Below the pieces are notes generated by a model. It was not told the DNA's origin. It did no database searches and saw nothing but the letters and a program-made list of their open reading frames with translations. Of a stretch of 64,000 nucleotides of DNA, positions 46,475 to 58,275 are shown in pieces. A program made the position numbers and the translations under genes. Every line of letters begins with the position of its first letter. Within the stretch, counting starts at the first letter, position 1. Where the stretch lies: the NCBI GenBank assembly GCA_047967505.1, contig CM106538.1, one strand, 5' to 3'. Source of the stretch: Dipteris shenzhenensis. Taxonomy: Eukaryota > Polypodiophyta > Polypodiopsida > Gleicheniales.

Positions 46475-46799
46475 GTTATAGTAAGTCGCGATGTGGTCTT
46501 CTTAGAACAGCTGCATCAATTGAAGGAGGATGCTTCCTTTCCAGACAACCAGGACTAGGATATCCATCCAGTACAACCACAACAGCAGACCGAACTCCCC
46601 CAACGATGCTTGGGAGGATTCAAGATAAAGAAGATGAAGAAGAGCTTGCGGAACCACAATGGCAACAGCCATTCCTGAAGTGGGTAAAGCAGCTTTTGAC
46701 GGCAACGAACCTCCTGTCGTTGAGGAGGAACCATCCGAACACTACTAGTCCAAGAGATTAGAGGAGCAAAGAAGGGCGCATGAACACTTGGTCAACTAT

Positions 46800-47470
46800 G
46801 CTTGAATGACAAAGGTGATCCACGCTGATAAACCCAAGTGTCTTGAAGAGGCACAGGGTGATGATAGGTGGATGGAGGCTATGCAGTCGGAGTATCGCTC
46901 CATAATGAAGAACAACACTTGGGACCTTGTGGATCGTCCACCAAAATGCAAGGTAATCAGCACCAAGTGGGTGTACAAGACCAAGTACAAGTCCGACGGC
47001 ACATTGGATAAGTACAAGGCTCGACTCGTGGAAAAAGGATTCGCATAAGTACGTGGTTTTGATTATCAGGATACTTTTGCTTCCACAGCTCGACTAACCA
47101 CAATTCGCAGTGTTTTGGCTTTAGTAGCCAGGGAAGTTGGCATGTGTTTCAGATGGATGTCAAATCCATCTTTCTAAATGGAGATCTCAAGGAGGAGGTA
47201 TACATGGAACAACCACCAGGTTTGCTGATCCCCGCTTCAGAAGGTAAAGTCTATAAACTAAAGAAGGCACTTTACAGGTTGAAACAGGCCCCACAAGCAT
47301 GGTACCAACGAATTGATGCCTACTTTCTACAAAACGGGTTCAGGAGGAGCCCATCTGATGCAAATTTGTATATCTTCAGAGAAGGAGGCAGGTGTATGAT
47401 CGTGGTCCTTTATGTGGACGACCTTGTCATAACAAGGAACCATGAAGAGAAGATCTCGTAGACAAAGCAT
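46800..47470 (+). pseudogene. Copia reverse transcriptase
   Basis: Blocks in order: WKVISTKWVYK-like (KVISTKWVYKTKYKSDGTLD), MDVKSIFLNGDLKEEVYMEQ, ALYRLKQAPQAWYQRID and VVLYVDDLVITRN. The catalytic YVDD (about 47412-47423) is intact. A stop at 47046 and a frameshift near 47140 interrupt it. RNase H follows after a stop at 47459. Confidence 0.92.
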
Positions 47471-48360
47471 TTGCTATGAAGAGAGTTTGAAATGACAGAC
47501 CTCGAACTGATGCATTTCTGTTTGGGGATTGAAGTTTGGTAAGAGCCAAAGCAGATCTTCATTTCACAGCTGAAGTATGCTGGAGAGATACTAAAGGCAT
47601 TTGGCATGGTTGAGTACAAGACAGTTGGTACCCCTATGGAGGTTGACGTGAAGCTCTCAAACGAGGATTCATCACCACTGGTGGACGAAGCGAAGTACAG
47701 AAGTCTTGTGGGGAGTTCGATTTACTCGTGCAACACACGGCCGGACATCAGTTTTGCAATTGGTGTACTAAGCAGGTTTTCCAATAAGCCCTGGGAGAAC
47801 CATTGGAGAGTAGGGATGCGGGTGCTGAAATACATCAAAGGCACACTTGATTATGGCATCACCTATATCAAGGGCAACATCTTGACCTGATTCTGTGACT
47901 GGGATTGAGCAAGAGATGTGGACAGCAGGAGATCAGTGACAGGTTACTGTTTCTCACTTGGATCTGGAGCTGTGTCATGGGTTAGCAAGAAGCAACCCAT
48001 AGTTGCTCTTTCTTCTACTGAGGCTGAGTATAAAAATTAGCATGTTTTGCTTCTTGTGAGGCAGTGTGGTTAAGGAGGATTTTAGGGGACATGGGTGCAG
48101 TGTAGAATAAGCCTATGCAGTTATCATGTGACAATCAGAGTTGCATGGCGATTGCAAAGAACCCTGTGTTCCATGCTCGCACAAAACACATTGAGATTCA
48201 ATATCACTTTGTACACAAGCTCATCATGGATGGAGAGGTCGACTTGGTATATTGTTCGACTACAGAGAATGCTACGGACATCTTCACGAAGGCTCTTGGA
48301 AGAGACTTGTTGGGAAGGCATCTTCATCGACTTGGCATTGGGCCAAAAAAGTAAGTTCAC
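47471..48360 (+). pseudogene. Copia RNase H
   Basis: The copia RNase H region is seen as [51 protein letters not shown]-like and HIEIQYHFVHKLIMDGEVDL, ending ATDIFTKALGRDLLGRHLHR. Frameshifts lie near 47890 and 48040. It ends about 25 bases before the polypurine tract and 3' LTR. Confidence 0.9.
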
Positions 48361-48384
48361 TTGCGGGTGGACATTGAGGGGGGG

Positions 48385-49108
48385 TGTTAGATATCAATGC
48401 TCCACTCTCGTGTAACTACGCGGGAACCAGCTAACTCTACTTGTAAGCCCCCCATATGAGGAGAAGGTATTTGAGTAGCTCAGTTATCCGGTAGGTCCTT
48501 GTTTGGACACCAGATGGGGGCCATGTGTGGCCTAATGGCTGGATGGCTTCAGATAGAGTTGGCACACTACCAACTAGGCTACATGCAAGTGCAGGAAGGC
48601 ATCCCATGACTAACCGCACTGAGGGTAGACGGAGCATTTCTCAGGGCAGCCCACCCTCAGGTTGCGGGGCTTGCTTGGAGCCTCAGATGATCCTGGATGG
48701 CTCTGGCCGAACGGACACCATAGGTGAGTTGCTCTATTTTGTGCCACGGTTCTATCGTGTGGTAGGTGGCCTGTTTCAAGACCGACCCTCAGTCGACCGT
48801 TTTGGGCATCAGTCACCCAATTGGGTCTAACCAACTACGACTGGTGGCTATATAAGAGCAAGCCCCTGAAGCCCATTTCATCACTGGCTACAACAACCCT
48901 AATTCCTTAGCATCAAACCTCTGTCCTCTACTGTTTCCAACATGCCATCGAAGCTTCTCTCACAGGAGCGCACGATTGGGAGGCAGCGCCATCTATTGTA
49001 TTAGTTCTATAGTAATCAAATTTTTTATTCTCCATACTATATGTTTTTCTCTGTTGCATACGAGATCCTGTTATCTGTTGAGCACAGATGTTGTATTGTT
49101 TTCTTACA
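48385..49108 (+). repeat. Copia 3' LTR (724 bp)
   Basis: It starts TGTTAGATATC after the G-rich polypurine tract and ends TTTTCTTACA; TATATAAG box at 48849-48856. Compared with the 5' LTR it carries the extra ~80 bp and scattered substitutions. Confidence 0.95.
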
Positions 49109-49413
49109 CCCTCTTGGCCCACAAAACTAGGGTAGGAGCCCTCATTTCAAGGCAAGGGCCTAGCCCCTAGGTCTGCCCTATATAAGGCCTGGTTGGTTGT
49201 CCCCAAACAGCCTCGACCCATGTGCTAGTCTGTCTTGCCTCTACCGTGTCCTTTCTTAGCTCCCTGATCCTGCCCACACGTGTGCGCCTCAGCTTCGTAT
49301 TGTTCGGTACTATTGTTGTCATCCGCGAGCTCATATCCTCTTCTCTTGGGTCCTTATTGCTGTCCTCTGCTCCACCTTATGCTCCTGCAGATCAGCCAGG
49401 TACCTTTCCAGCA
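49109..49413 (-). repeat. Old element 3' LTR, remaining part
   Basis: It continues the left LTR after the nested copia and includes a second copy of CCCTC at its start. It matches the right LTR from about 51925 to its end, but lacks the segment equivalent to about 52171-52258; the join reads GGTACC/TTTCC. It ends TTTCCAGCA, the counterpart of TTTCCAACA at 52261-52269. Confidence 0.85.
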
Positions 49414-50429
49414 CCCCCTCTCATCGACACATCTCGGCCCAATGCCAACACGTCGATGATGATGCTCCATTAACTCCCTAGTCATAGTCATTTGGAACAT
49501 TTTGATGATGTAATCTATTCTTGGCTTTTCATCCAGTGGTTCCTTCACCAGGTGTGGTTCTGCTTTTGCACGCCATCCTCCATCTCTGGTAGCACCTCCT
49601 GGCACCACTACCTCCAGTCACATTCCCGCCTTCGAACTCGAGCAATCCAACTACCACGATCTTCTAGTTGTCCACCTTATAATGAGTGAACAACCTTGAG
49701 TCTTCTACGCATCATACTCTGAGGGTCTATTTCAACCCGTCCTTCCTTTGGCAAGGTCTACAACAAATGAATATCTCCAGATTACCTGGACCACGAACTC
49801 TCATTGAGCTCTCAAATAGATACTCTTCCAGCTTCAGTACACCTCGTCCATCACCTTCCAGCAATTTGTGTCCAAATTTTGCAGAAGTCCCATACTTCCC
49901 CTTCTGCTTTCGAAGAAGGCCAATTCCTTTCAATCTCACATTACCTAAGACAAATGAAGAGCAGAGTCTCTCCACAGCATGCTATAAAGGCTCAAATGAA
50001 GAACTTCAAGCACATATCAGATCGTCGTACTGCTTGTGTGGTTGCTTTGAAAGCAAAGGATGCACCTCATCAAGGCACATACCAATAGCTTGTGTAATCA
50101 TGTACTGTCCCCTTCTAAAGTATAGCATCCATCTGAACATGAAACCCCAAGGCACTCCACGGAATCCACCCTTGTTTCAGTACCAATAGCCATGCACCTG
50201 GAAGATACCAAGCACTCCATGCTAGCCTTTATCTTCACAAAGGCATCTGACTCCTCGTCGACCCACATCTCAATGTCATACATCATCACTGTGGTTTCTA
50301 GGTCAACATATCTGACCTGAGTAACACACGAAGATGTCACCAAGAACAACTCTTCAATTATCACATTTGCTTTGGCCTTTGTATCACCCTCTGAATCTGA
50401 GTCACGGACTCCTTCCTATTTTTTTGATC

Positions 50430-51193
50430 CGCCTTCTTCTTTCTGCAGTCCTTCACAAAATGACATGGCATGTCAGAATAGAATCACTTCTTCTTCTACT
50501 TCCTCTTGGAAGTGTCCTCATCATCAGAGTCATCCTTGGACTTGCCACCATTAGGCTTGTCCTTCCCTTTTCCAATGTAATCCTTCGCCAGTAGTGCCTT
50601 GTCATCTTTGTCAATGTTGATTATTTTATTTGTAGTCGTGTTGATTATGGTAAAATATACCATAGAACTGCATGAGACACAAGGGATCTCCCTAGCTTCT
50701 TCCTGTAGCTGTAATGGACCCAATTCCTCAAAAGTTAGAGGTTTGGTCCTCTGTCGTGATGTCACAGTCGTAACAAAGCTTTTGAAACTCCAAGGTAGCC
50801 TCCTAAGTACCATCAAGGCAAATGGCACGAGTCCACCTTCTAACCAATTGATGCCAATTGATCCCTCACCACCTTGACCTTTGTCCAGTGGTCATGTACC
50901 GAATCTCCCTCATCCATATCCAGGTTGTAGAGTTGATGTTGGAGAAGCAAGATCCGAGATGTGTTATCTGTCTTGTATAGATCCTTCAGAATGACCCACG
51001 CCTCTATTGACATCTCGGCCATCTGGATGTGAGGAAGCACAGAGTCCTCTATAGTCCCTATGATCAATGCCAAGGCATGGGCATCTTTGTCTTCCCAAGC
51101 TTCAAGCTCCTCTCCATCTACATGCATGAGTACCTTCCCCTCTTGTTTACCATATCCTCCGGCTTTGCCTCCACTCCCGTTGTCAGTTTCCAT
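50430..51193 (-). pseudogene. gag of the old copia element, decayed
   Basis: On the minus strand, EELEAWEDKDAHALALIIGT, EAWVILKDLYKTDNTSRI and LLQHQLYNLDMDEGDSVHDH give the copia gag domain (51193-50840). A zinc-knuckle remnant with CHFVKDCRKKK lies near 50480-50440, with its first cysteines lost. Downstream frames (50364-50098 and beyond) are not recognisable. No protease, integrase or RT was seen before the 3' LTR. Confidence 0.8.
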
Positions 51194-51299
51194 AACTTTC
51201 GAGGATTCCCAAGAGCTTCTGAATTAGCGTCATCCTTCAGCAAGGTCCCTACAATCAAGCTCCCACACCTGTGAGCCTCCTACTTGGGCTCCGATACCA

Positions 51300-52269
51300 T
51301 GTTAGAAATGGACCAACAGAGGGTACGCACAGTGGAAGACTAATAGAATTGCCCAAGATCTCACAGTGTGTGGTGTGGGGTGTGGATCACAAACTTCTTA
51401 AACTTATGTGCATAGGATAGATGTGCAAACTCATCAATAAACAATGAATCAGCCAAATATAGAAGACACCAAAATAATATATTTCTGTCCAAAGCTATGG
51501 ACACAATACAAAAGAGATACATCCAGAGTCCCACCAATGATGTGGTCCTCTAATCTTACCACAAGGTCCTTCTCCTATCTCCTGGCTATCTCTAGACTCA
51601 AGCCCACGTGCTCCACCTCGAGTGTCTGTACACTTTCCATCCAGAATGATCCTCTCCACCTTGCTGTTTGGAAACTAGCCTAGGTGGGTTGCCACTCAAG
51701 CTCAGTCTGCAGCTCCTTCAGGGTCACCTTCACCTCCTATGGATAGGCCCAAGGCTTGCCTTCTTGTTGCTCCAGTATGCTGTTAGAGGGCTGCTATACA
51801 TGATGAAAAATGAGGGCACAAGGCCCTCCCTTTTATAGGCCTAGAGGGCTGGCCAACCAACCGACTCAATCAGGCCCAAAATGGCCGACTTGCTGGTCAG
51901 TCATTCTACCCCCTCTGGCCTATAAAAGTGCCCCTTATGGGGCACAAAACTAGGGTTGGCCACAAAACTAGGGCATGAGCCCTCATTTCAAGGCAAGGGC
52001 GCAACCCCTAGGTCTGCCTTATATAAGGCGTGGTTGGCTGCCTCCAAGTAGCCTAACCAACCTCTCTCCTCGTCGACCCATGTGTTGGTCTGTCCCACCT
52101 CTGCCCCTTCTCTTAGGTCCTTGTTGCTGTCCTCTTCTCCACCTTGTGCTCCTACAGATCAGCCAGGTACCCTCCTCTCTTCTTTTGGGCACATCCTGCC
52201 CTAGGTCTCCCTCCCCCACTCTCTCCTCATAATATGGGGCTTACAAATGGGGAGGTGACCTTTCCAACA
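51300..52269 (-). repeat. Old element 5' LTR (970 bp)
   Basis: In plus orientation it starts TGTTAGAAATGG (51300) and ends TTTCCAACA (52269), with matching inverted termini. The tRNA primer-binding site follows at 51299-51288 on the minus strand. The target duplication ATATT lies at 52270-52274. Confidence 0.92.
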
Positions 52270-52274
52270 ATATT

Positions 52275-55200
52275 TGCACAACGTTTGCAATAAAGTGCCC
52301 TTTACTTTGAGCTCCCTTTGGCCAATGGGTCAAAGGTCATAAATTTACTTGACACTCCTAGCTATCTCAAAACTCTTGCACTAATCATGTAAGATACAGA
52401 TTTATATTTTTCGCTTATTTTTGTATTCTATTATGAGGATGTGTCCCTTATTTATAGCAAGCCTTGGTAGAATGCTATAGTTTAACATGATCAATACCTA
52501 ATTGCACAAAATGCGCCCCAAGGAGCAAATGGTGTGGGTTGGCTTAAAGCTCTAACCAAATTGCTTTTACGTGCTTTTAAGACTTCCGTCCTAACAAATG
52601 CACAATGCTCTATCCATCAAACAATTTCAATGACACCAATACATAATCTAAGCCAAGAAAATGATTAATGCATGTATTTAATCCTGGTTATCATATAGGC
52701 ATGCTTTGCAATACCTTGTTTCATTGAATATCTATCATCGTTATATGGCACATGTTGATCACCATTGCAAGCACAATCACATGGTATCCTCTCGTGAGTA
52801 AATATCACCATTTCTTTTACTTCCAATCCCCCTTTAGAGTATGATATCTATCATCATTATATGGCACATGTTGATGATCACCATTGCAAGCACAATCACA
52901 TGGTATCCTCTCATGAGTAAATACCACCATTGCTTTTGCTTCCAATTCCCCTTCAGAGTCCGAAGTTACAATATCTATCTTCATTATATGGCACATGTTG
53001 ATGATCACCATTGCAAGCACAATCACATGGTATCCTCTCATGAGTAAATATCCACCATTGCTCTTTCTTTCAATTCCCCCTTAGAGTCAAAGGAGGGTAC
53101 AATATATTTATAGGTTGCAGGCATCATATTAGTGTTGGAACAAGTTTTCAATATCAAGTGTGTTAGAGGCTTTACCTATAAAACAATGGTTGGAACAAGT
53201 ATCTTAGAGGCTTACCTATAAAACAACACTTTCCTTATCTCATGAAAATCTCTTTGATTCTCAATCCATCCCCTCTTCCTCCAACCAACCCTCCACCACA
53301 AAGCTCATTTCTCTTCAAGATAGTCAAGGCACCACCAAGGCTCAAGCAAGGACACCATAGGTTTGGAGTAAGATGCAAGAATCCATGTTGCCTCCCCTTT
53401 TCATCATTTGTGCATTCCTCTATGGTCATTCATACATATTAAGGGTTGAATTATATCTTCCCTAGCACCTTCTTTGCTTCATCCTCATGAAAAAAGAAGG
53501 GAGTGTCATTTGAGCATAAATAGCCTCCACCTTTGGGTAGTTTGCTTGTTTTATAAGGGTTTTCATTCTTATACTTGCATTTTCCTCATTTTTGCACTTG
53601 TACAGGTTTTATCTTGTATGTTTGGGGTTAATTTTTCTCTTCCCCAACTTGATCCACTCTCTTTGCTTCATTTTCATGCACAAAACGAGAGGACCATTTT
53701 CCTTGTTGATAAGGATGTCTTTATCTATCTCACCTTTTTATCTTTTTTGCACTTGGCAAAACTCCTTGCAAATTTTCCACTAGTTTGGATCTCCTTCATT
53801 CAAGGCATGCAAGGAATATTCCACTAAGTCTTGGCTATTTTGCACCCTAGTGATCTTCTTAGAAGGAAAGGCCACCTCCCTTGTGTGATTTTCTTTCTTG
53901 AGAGTGGAGATAAGACAGCCGTAAACATGATTGTCGATTGCAAAAGCAATGTTTCTACTAACCTTATACAATCTATTAGGTCTATTCACTACTAGGAAAA
54001 TAGAAATTGACTTCTACAAGGTGGTATGCTTGTTTGCTATGTGTCACCTAGCAATGGACTTCTGGAAGCTAGTAGGCCAAGTTAGATCTAATCCAAGTGG
54101 GGTTTCTTTATGTGGGTGAGTTCTTTCCACCACTAACATCTTCCTAATTTGGAGGATTGTGTAACTTTTTTGTGGCCCTAAGGGCCACCATTTTGTCTTT
54201 TGTTGTGAGTTAATTAGGTGGGGGCTCAATCCTTTAATGGATGAAACTCACAAGGAGTCATGCAAGGTACTTGTTGAGAAAATCACAAGAATGTCAAACT
54301 TGCAAGACTTTCTAAGATCCTTTCAAAGAATCACAAGGGCTTTGGAAATTAATGGATTTGTATTAGTTGCTTTGATGAAGAGGGGTTAGATAAGTTGGGA
54401 AAGAAATTTAAAGAGGGTAAGATAATCAAGTGGTGGTGATAAGTGGCTTACCTATGGTTTGATTAGGGAAATCATTGAGAAGAAGATAGTCATGATGAAA
54501 TAGACCAAATACCCTATTTTTCACTCCTTTCATAAGGACAATGGATGGAAAAGGCTTTTTCTAGAGAGTTGGGAGGGCAATCGGTGAGGTCTGTAATAGT
54601 AGAGCAATGTAGCATAGAAGCAGGAGTGAAAAGTGTGAAGAGATCAAGGTGAATGAACTTGGGCATAAGAAGTGGAGGTAGCTTATGGATGGCTAAGGAG
54701 GAAGGATTAAGAGATGAGCTCTAGGAGATGGGCAACCAAATTTTGAGGAAAACTCTTATTTTTTAATTTTATTGTGGGAGGTTCATTTTTGGTTTAGGGT
54801 TAGGGATGGCCCCCATCATGTGTGACATGGAATGTTGAAATCTCGCATAAATTTGTGTGCATTTTTTAGTTGGAACAAACTCTCAAGATTTTAAACAACT
54901 TGGCAGATTTCTTTTGAGTGTTGTCTTCGAATAGAGTGCATTGTCAAACTCACAAGAAATCTTGCAAGTACCTTATCTTATGAAGATTTCTTCTTTTGAA
55001 TTTTTGAGGGATCAATGTCGGTAGCATAGCCGTATATGGCTTCAACAATAACTTGCATGATTTTGTACAAGTTTCCATTTTAGCTTCTTTCAATGTAGTC
55101 CGTTCACAAGGGATAGGACTTAAGCTATTAATTTTGAGCTTTCTTGTGGGTTTCCTTGCAAACTAGTAGCATTTGTCTCTAGTGGTAGTCAGTCACTCTT

Positions 55201-55450
55201 TTCTTCTTTCTTTGTTGCTTCTAATGAAGGAAAATTACCAAAGGAATGTGAGGGTTTGGAGATAGAGAGAGCTCAAAAACATGGAGATCCATTGCAATGA
55301 GATTAATAATAAAGTACAAAAGGGTTGTCAACATTTAAAAACCCTAAAACCCTAGGGTGAGCCTAATGTGAGTCAAAAATAAGTGTACCACAATTATTAA
55401 TTGTGGTTGGGGGGAAATACCTTAGAAGGAGGAACTGCCCCTAAACATCC
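52275..55450. other. Spacer, no gene recognised
   Basis: A three-unit tandem repeat (52730-53103) and a 117-codon Leu/Phe-rich frame at 53474-53827 that resembles no known protein. Several short frames at 54240-54800 are interrupted and unassigned. No LTR or transposase signature seen. Confidence 0.4.
52730..53103. repeat. Tandem repeat, three ~116-130-bp units
   Basis: Units start with ATCTATCWTCRTTATATGGC at 52730, 52846 and 52973. Each has CACATGTTGATGATCACC, then GCAAGCACAATCACATGG and a CCACCATTGCTTTTGCTTCC type end. The later two are closer to each other than to the first. Confidence 0.92.
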
Positions 55451-55459
55451 TAACTAACT

Positions 55460-56830
55460 AGTACATTGGTCAATACCTTAAACATTACAATATTTCCAAT
55501 ACTCACTACATTGACAATGTCTTGGTGTACAAGTAGTGGTCTCAATTACCTAACAAAAGTCATCCCAAATCTTTGCAAAAAGATTCAAAATATTCTTTGG
55601 ATATGGCCTCGAAAAAAGAATTTGCAACTAGTAGACTTCTCTTTCATGTACCTTGTGTCTGACATAATGATAGTGGATCTCAATGTGTTTCATGTGTATA
55701 TGAAACACAAGATTCCATGCCACTACAATAACACTATGACTATCAATGAGGATGGGAGTAGATAGATGCAAAACAACATGAACATCTCTTGAGCCATACA
55801 CATTAAACTATAGTTGTGAAGGTTGCCTTGTACTCAACTTCACAAGGTGAAGTTGACCTCTAGTTTGTTTCTTGCTCAACCATGAAATGCATGAACTACT
55901 AATAAAGAAAGGCTTTCCACTAGTGGAATGTCTAGTGTCATAATCATCTGCCCACTCTAAATCACTAAAATCATGCAAGTTATAGGGACCCCCTGGCATA
56001 GAGTAGACCAAGAGGTTGAGTACCCTACAAATATCTAAAAACATAGTTTACAATACACCAATGCCATGCCTTTCGGCTATGCATATACCTACTCCACTAG
56101 AAAACACCAAATTAAATATCCGAATGGATATTGCATAGATAAATAAGGCATCCAATAGCCTAAATGTATATAACAACATCAAAGGGTTCACCTACACCAT
56201 GCATGGATAGCCTCAACCTAGGCTCCATGGGAGTTGGAATAGGCTTGCAATCCTAAAAGTTGAACCTTTGCAATAGTCCTGAATATATTTTGACTATTTG
56301 AGCATAATGCCTTCATTTGTTTGCATAAATTAAATACTCAAATAGTAATATAACTAATCCAAATCATACATCTAAAAACAAAGCTTCAAGATCCACCTTG
56401 AATTTTCATAAATTTTTCTTCATTTTAGCCTATGAGTAGCAGATTTTCCACAAACAAGATGGTAATCAGAAAATCCTTTTTGTGTTTCTTGACATAAAGG
56501 CTACTCTTAGTTGGGTTGTTCTATAGACCTTGATTGGTTGAACATGTGTGAATTTTCTCATACCAAGCCCATGCAGCTTGTTTCAACCCATAAAGTGCAT
56601 TATGGAGTCTGCATACTTTATGATCCTGACTAGGCATATGAAAAATTACAGGATGACTCACATACACTTCCCGCAAGGACCCATTGAGAAAATTTATTTT
56701 CATATCGGATGTACTTTCTAACCAAAATGATCTACGACTAAAACAACACACCTAATGGTGGCTATCCTAGAAGTGGACGTAAATGTTTCATCATAATCCC
56801 TTATCTTGTATCCAATACAATATGCAATTT
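55460..56830 (-). pseudogene. Ty1/copia RT and RNase H fragment
   Basis: On the minus strand: DYDETFTSTSRIATIR (about 56795) and NFLNGSLREVYVSHPVIF, then YGLKQAAWAWYEKI for RT (56751-56521); WADDYDTRHSTSGKPFF for RNase H (about 55960-55900); and KHIEIHYHYVRHKVHEREV for its C-terminus (about 55710-55650). No LTRs seen. It abuts the gypsy integrase fragment at about 56830. Confidence 0.8.
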
Positions 56831-57082
56831 GTGGCTATCTTGTATCCAATACGATATGCCGATAGTGTTGTAGCGAGCTTATGCTCCCAATGATTATGGC
56901 TAGCTTTTACCATGTAGGTCAAGTGTTGCACAAGGTTTTGTTTGTGCTCTTGTCTTGACCATTGGCTTTATGATAATACAATGTGGACTTTATAGGTGAT
57001 CATGAATTCACTCATTAGGACTACAATTGTCTTATTGATGAAATGAGATCCTCTATCACTAACAAGTTCAAAAGGTCATCCA
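56830..57082 (-). pseudogene. Ty3/gypsy integrase fragment, downstream half
   Basis: On the minus strand LVSDRGSHFINKTIVVLMSE gives the second catalytic aspartate region. WSRQEHKQNLVQHLTYMVKA continues the catalytic core with the Glu region altered, and ATTLSAYRIGYKIAT closes the core. The upstream half lies beyond the copia insertion at 62557. Confidence 0.8.
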
Positions 57083-57410
57083 TGTGAAGAGAGTGGGAGA
57101 GAAGTAAGGAGTCTCACTTGCAGCTTTCTCACATACACAATGGGGGAATACACACAAAGGTGGAGGCTAAAAATAGTTTTCCTCTTCTTAGTTGTTAAAG
57201 CCAAAAGAATCTCTCTTAGTACAAAAGGAATAGGTGAACCCTATATGTGGGTCTTAAACCAAACTCAGCTAACCTAGGTGGCATACTAACTGAGCCACTA
57301 ACTAGAGTACATAAAGATAGCAGTCATCTAGCTATTATTCATGGGTGGTGTACCAATTGCATCTGCAGCTAATAAGTCGGTGAAATAAATGCACAACAGT
57401 CACCTTGGCA
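57083..57410 (-). repeat. Copia 3' LTR (328 bp)
   Basis: In plus orientation TGTGAAGAGAGTGGG to CACCTTGGCA. It pairs with 62218-62556. The RNase H frame ends inside it. Confidence 0.93.
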
Positions 57411-58270
57411 TAATTCCTGCACACCAAGCAGGTCTCTAAACTTGCATAGCTTCTCTATGCCCAATGCCTTCGTGAATATGTCAGCTACCTGATCCTCTTT
57501 GCTGACATAAACTAGACCAATAAAACCTACTAGAACCTTCTCCCACACATAGTGATAATGCACCTCAATGCGCTTTGTTCTAGCATGATAGACAAGGTTA
57601 TTTGCTAAGTGTATACTGCTCATGTTGTCATAATAAATGACAACTAGCCCATCTATAGACTGATGCATATCATAAAGTAGCTTATGCAACCAAGCTCCCT
57701 CACATGCAACCACTGCCACACCCTTGTATTCAGCCTCTATGCTCGACAAGGCAATTGTAGGCTGTTTCTTGCTGCTCCAAGTGACTACAGCACTCCCAAA
57801 AGAGAACACATATCCACTAGTAGATCGTCTATGAAAAATACTACCAGCCCAATCAGCATCAGTGTATCCATGCAACTGTATCTGAACCCCAGTCTCATAA
57901 AATAGTCCATACTACAATGTGGACTTCACATAACTTAGTATGTGTCTAGCCGCATCCAAATGCAATTTCCTTGGAGCCTGCATAAACTGACTTACCAACC
58001 CAACAGCATAGCTCTGGCCTGGTAATAGTCATATAAATCAAACTTCCTACTATGCGTTTGTACATAGTAGGGTCTTCAAGAACTCACCTGCATCTACATT
58101 CAGCTTCACATTCTACTCCAAAGGAACTAAAAATAGGCTTACAGCCTGTCATCCCATATTTGGACAGCATGTCCAATCCATACTGCCTCTGCAAGAGCCA
58201 TATCCCACTTCTGGATCTAATCACCTCTATGCCCAAGACGTAACGCAGCTCTCCCAAATCCTTCATCTCA
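57369..58270 (-). pseudogene. Copia RNase H and RT C-terminus
   Basis: RNase H (57875-57369): MHGYTDADWAGSIFHRRSTS, KKQPTIALSSIEAEYKGVAV, YYDNMSSIHLANNLVYHART and VADIFTKALGIEKL, with its acidic residues kept. Upstream, MKDLGELRYVLGIEVIRSRS (58266-58200) is the linker block that follows RT. A frameshift near 58270 and stops near 57900 separate the parts. Confidence 0.92.
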
Positions 58271-58275
58271 AACTT

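Larger units (their letters stand above)
43637..49108 (+). mobile_element. Complete Ty1/copia element with target duplication CCCTC
   Basis: 5' LTR 43637-44286, primer-binding site TGGTATCAGAGC 44287-44298, gag, protease, integrase, RT, RNase H, polypurine tract (GAGGGGGGG, 48376-48384), 3' LTR 48385-49108. Perfect 5-bp duplications CCCTC flank it (43632-43636, 49109-49113). Domain order is copia. Several stops (for example near 45140, 45521, 45707 and 46472) show it is inactive. It inserted into the LTR of the older element. Confidence 0.95.
42442..52269 (-). mobile_element. Old copia-type LTR element, internally reduced, hosting two later insertions
   Basis: Outer limits are set by ATATT direct repeats at 42437-42441 and 52270-52274. 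The right LTR is 51300-52269 and is adjoined by a primer-binding site (minus strand TGGTATCGGAGC, 51299-51288), so the element reads leftwards. The left LTR runs 42442-49413 but is split by a 536-bp insert and a complete copia. The internal region is only 49414-51299 and shows a gag segment but no recognisable pol. It therefore resembles a large-LTR non-autonomous or heavily deleted element. Confidence 0.88.

Noticed and set aside
49222-50364. Several plus and minus frames next to the old element
   Set aside because: They lie within the LTR and internal region of the old copia element and show no host-gene motif.
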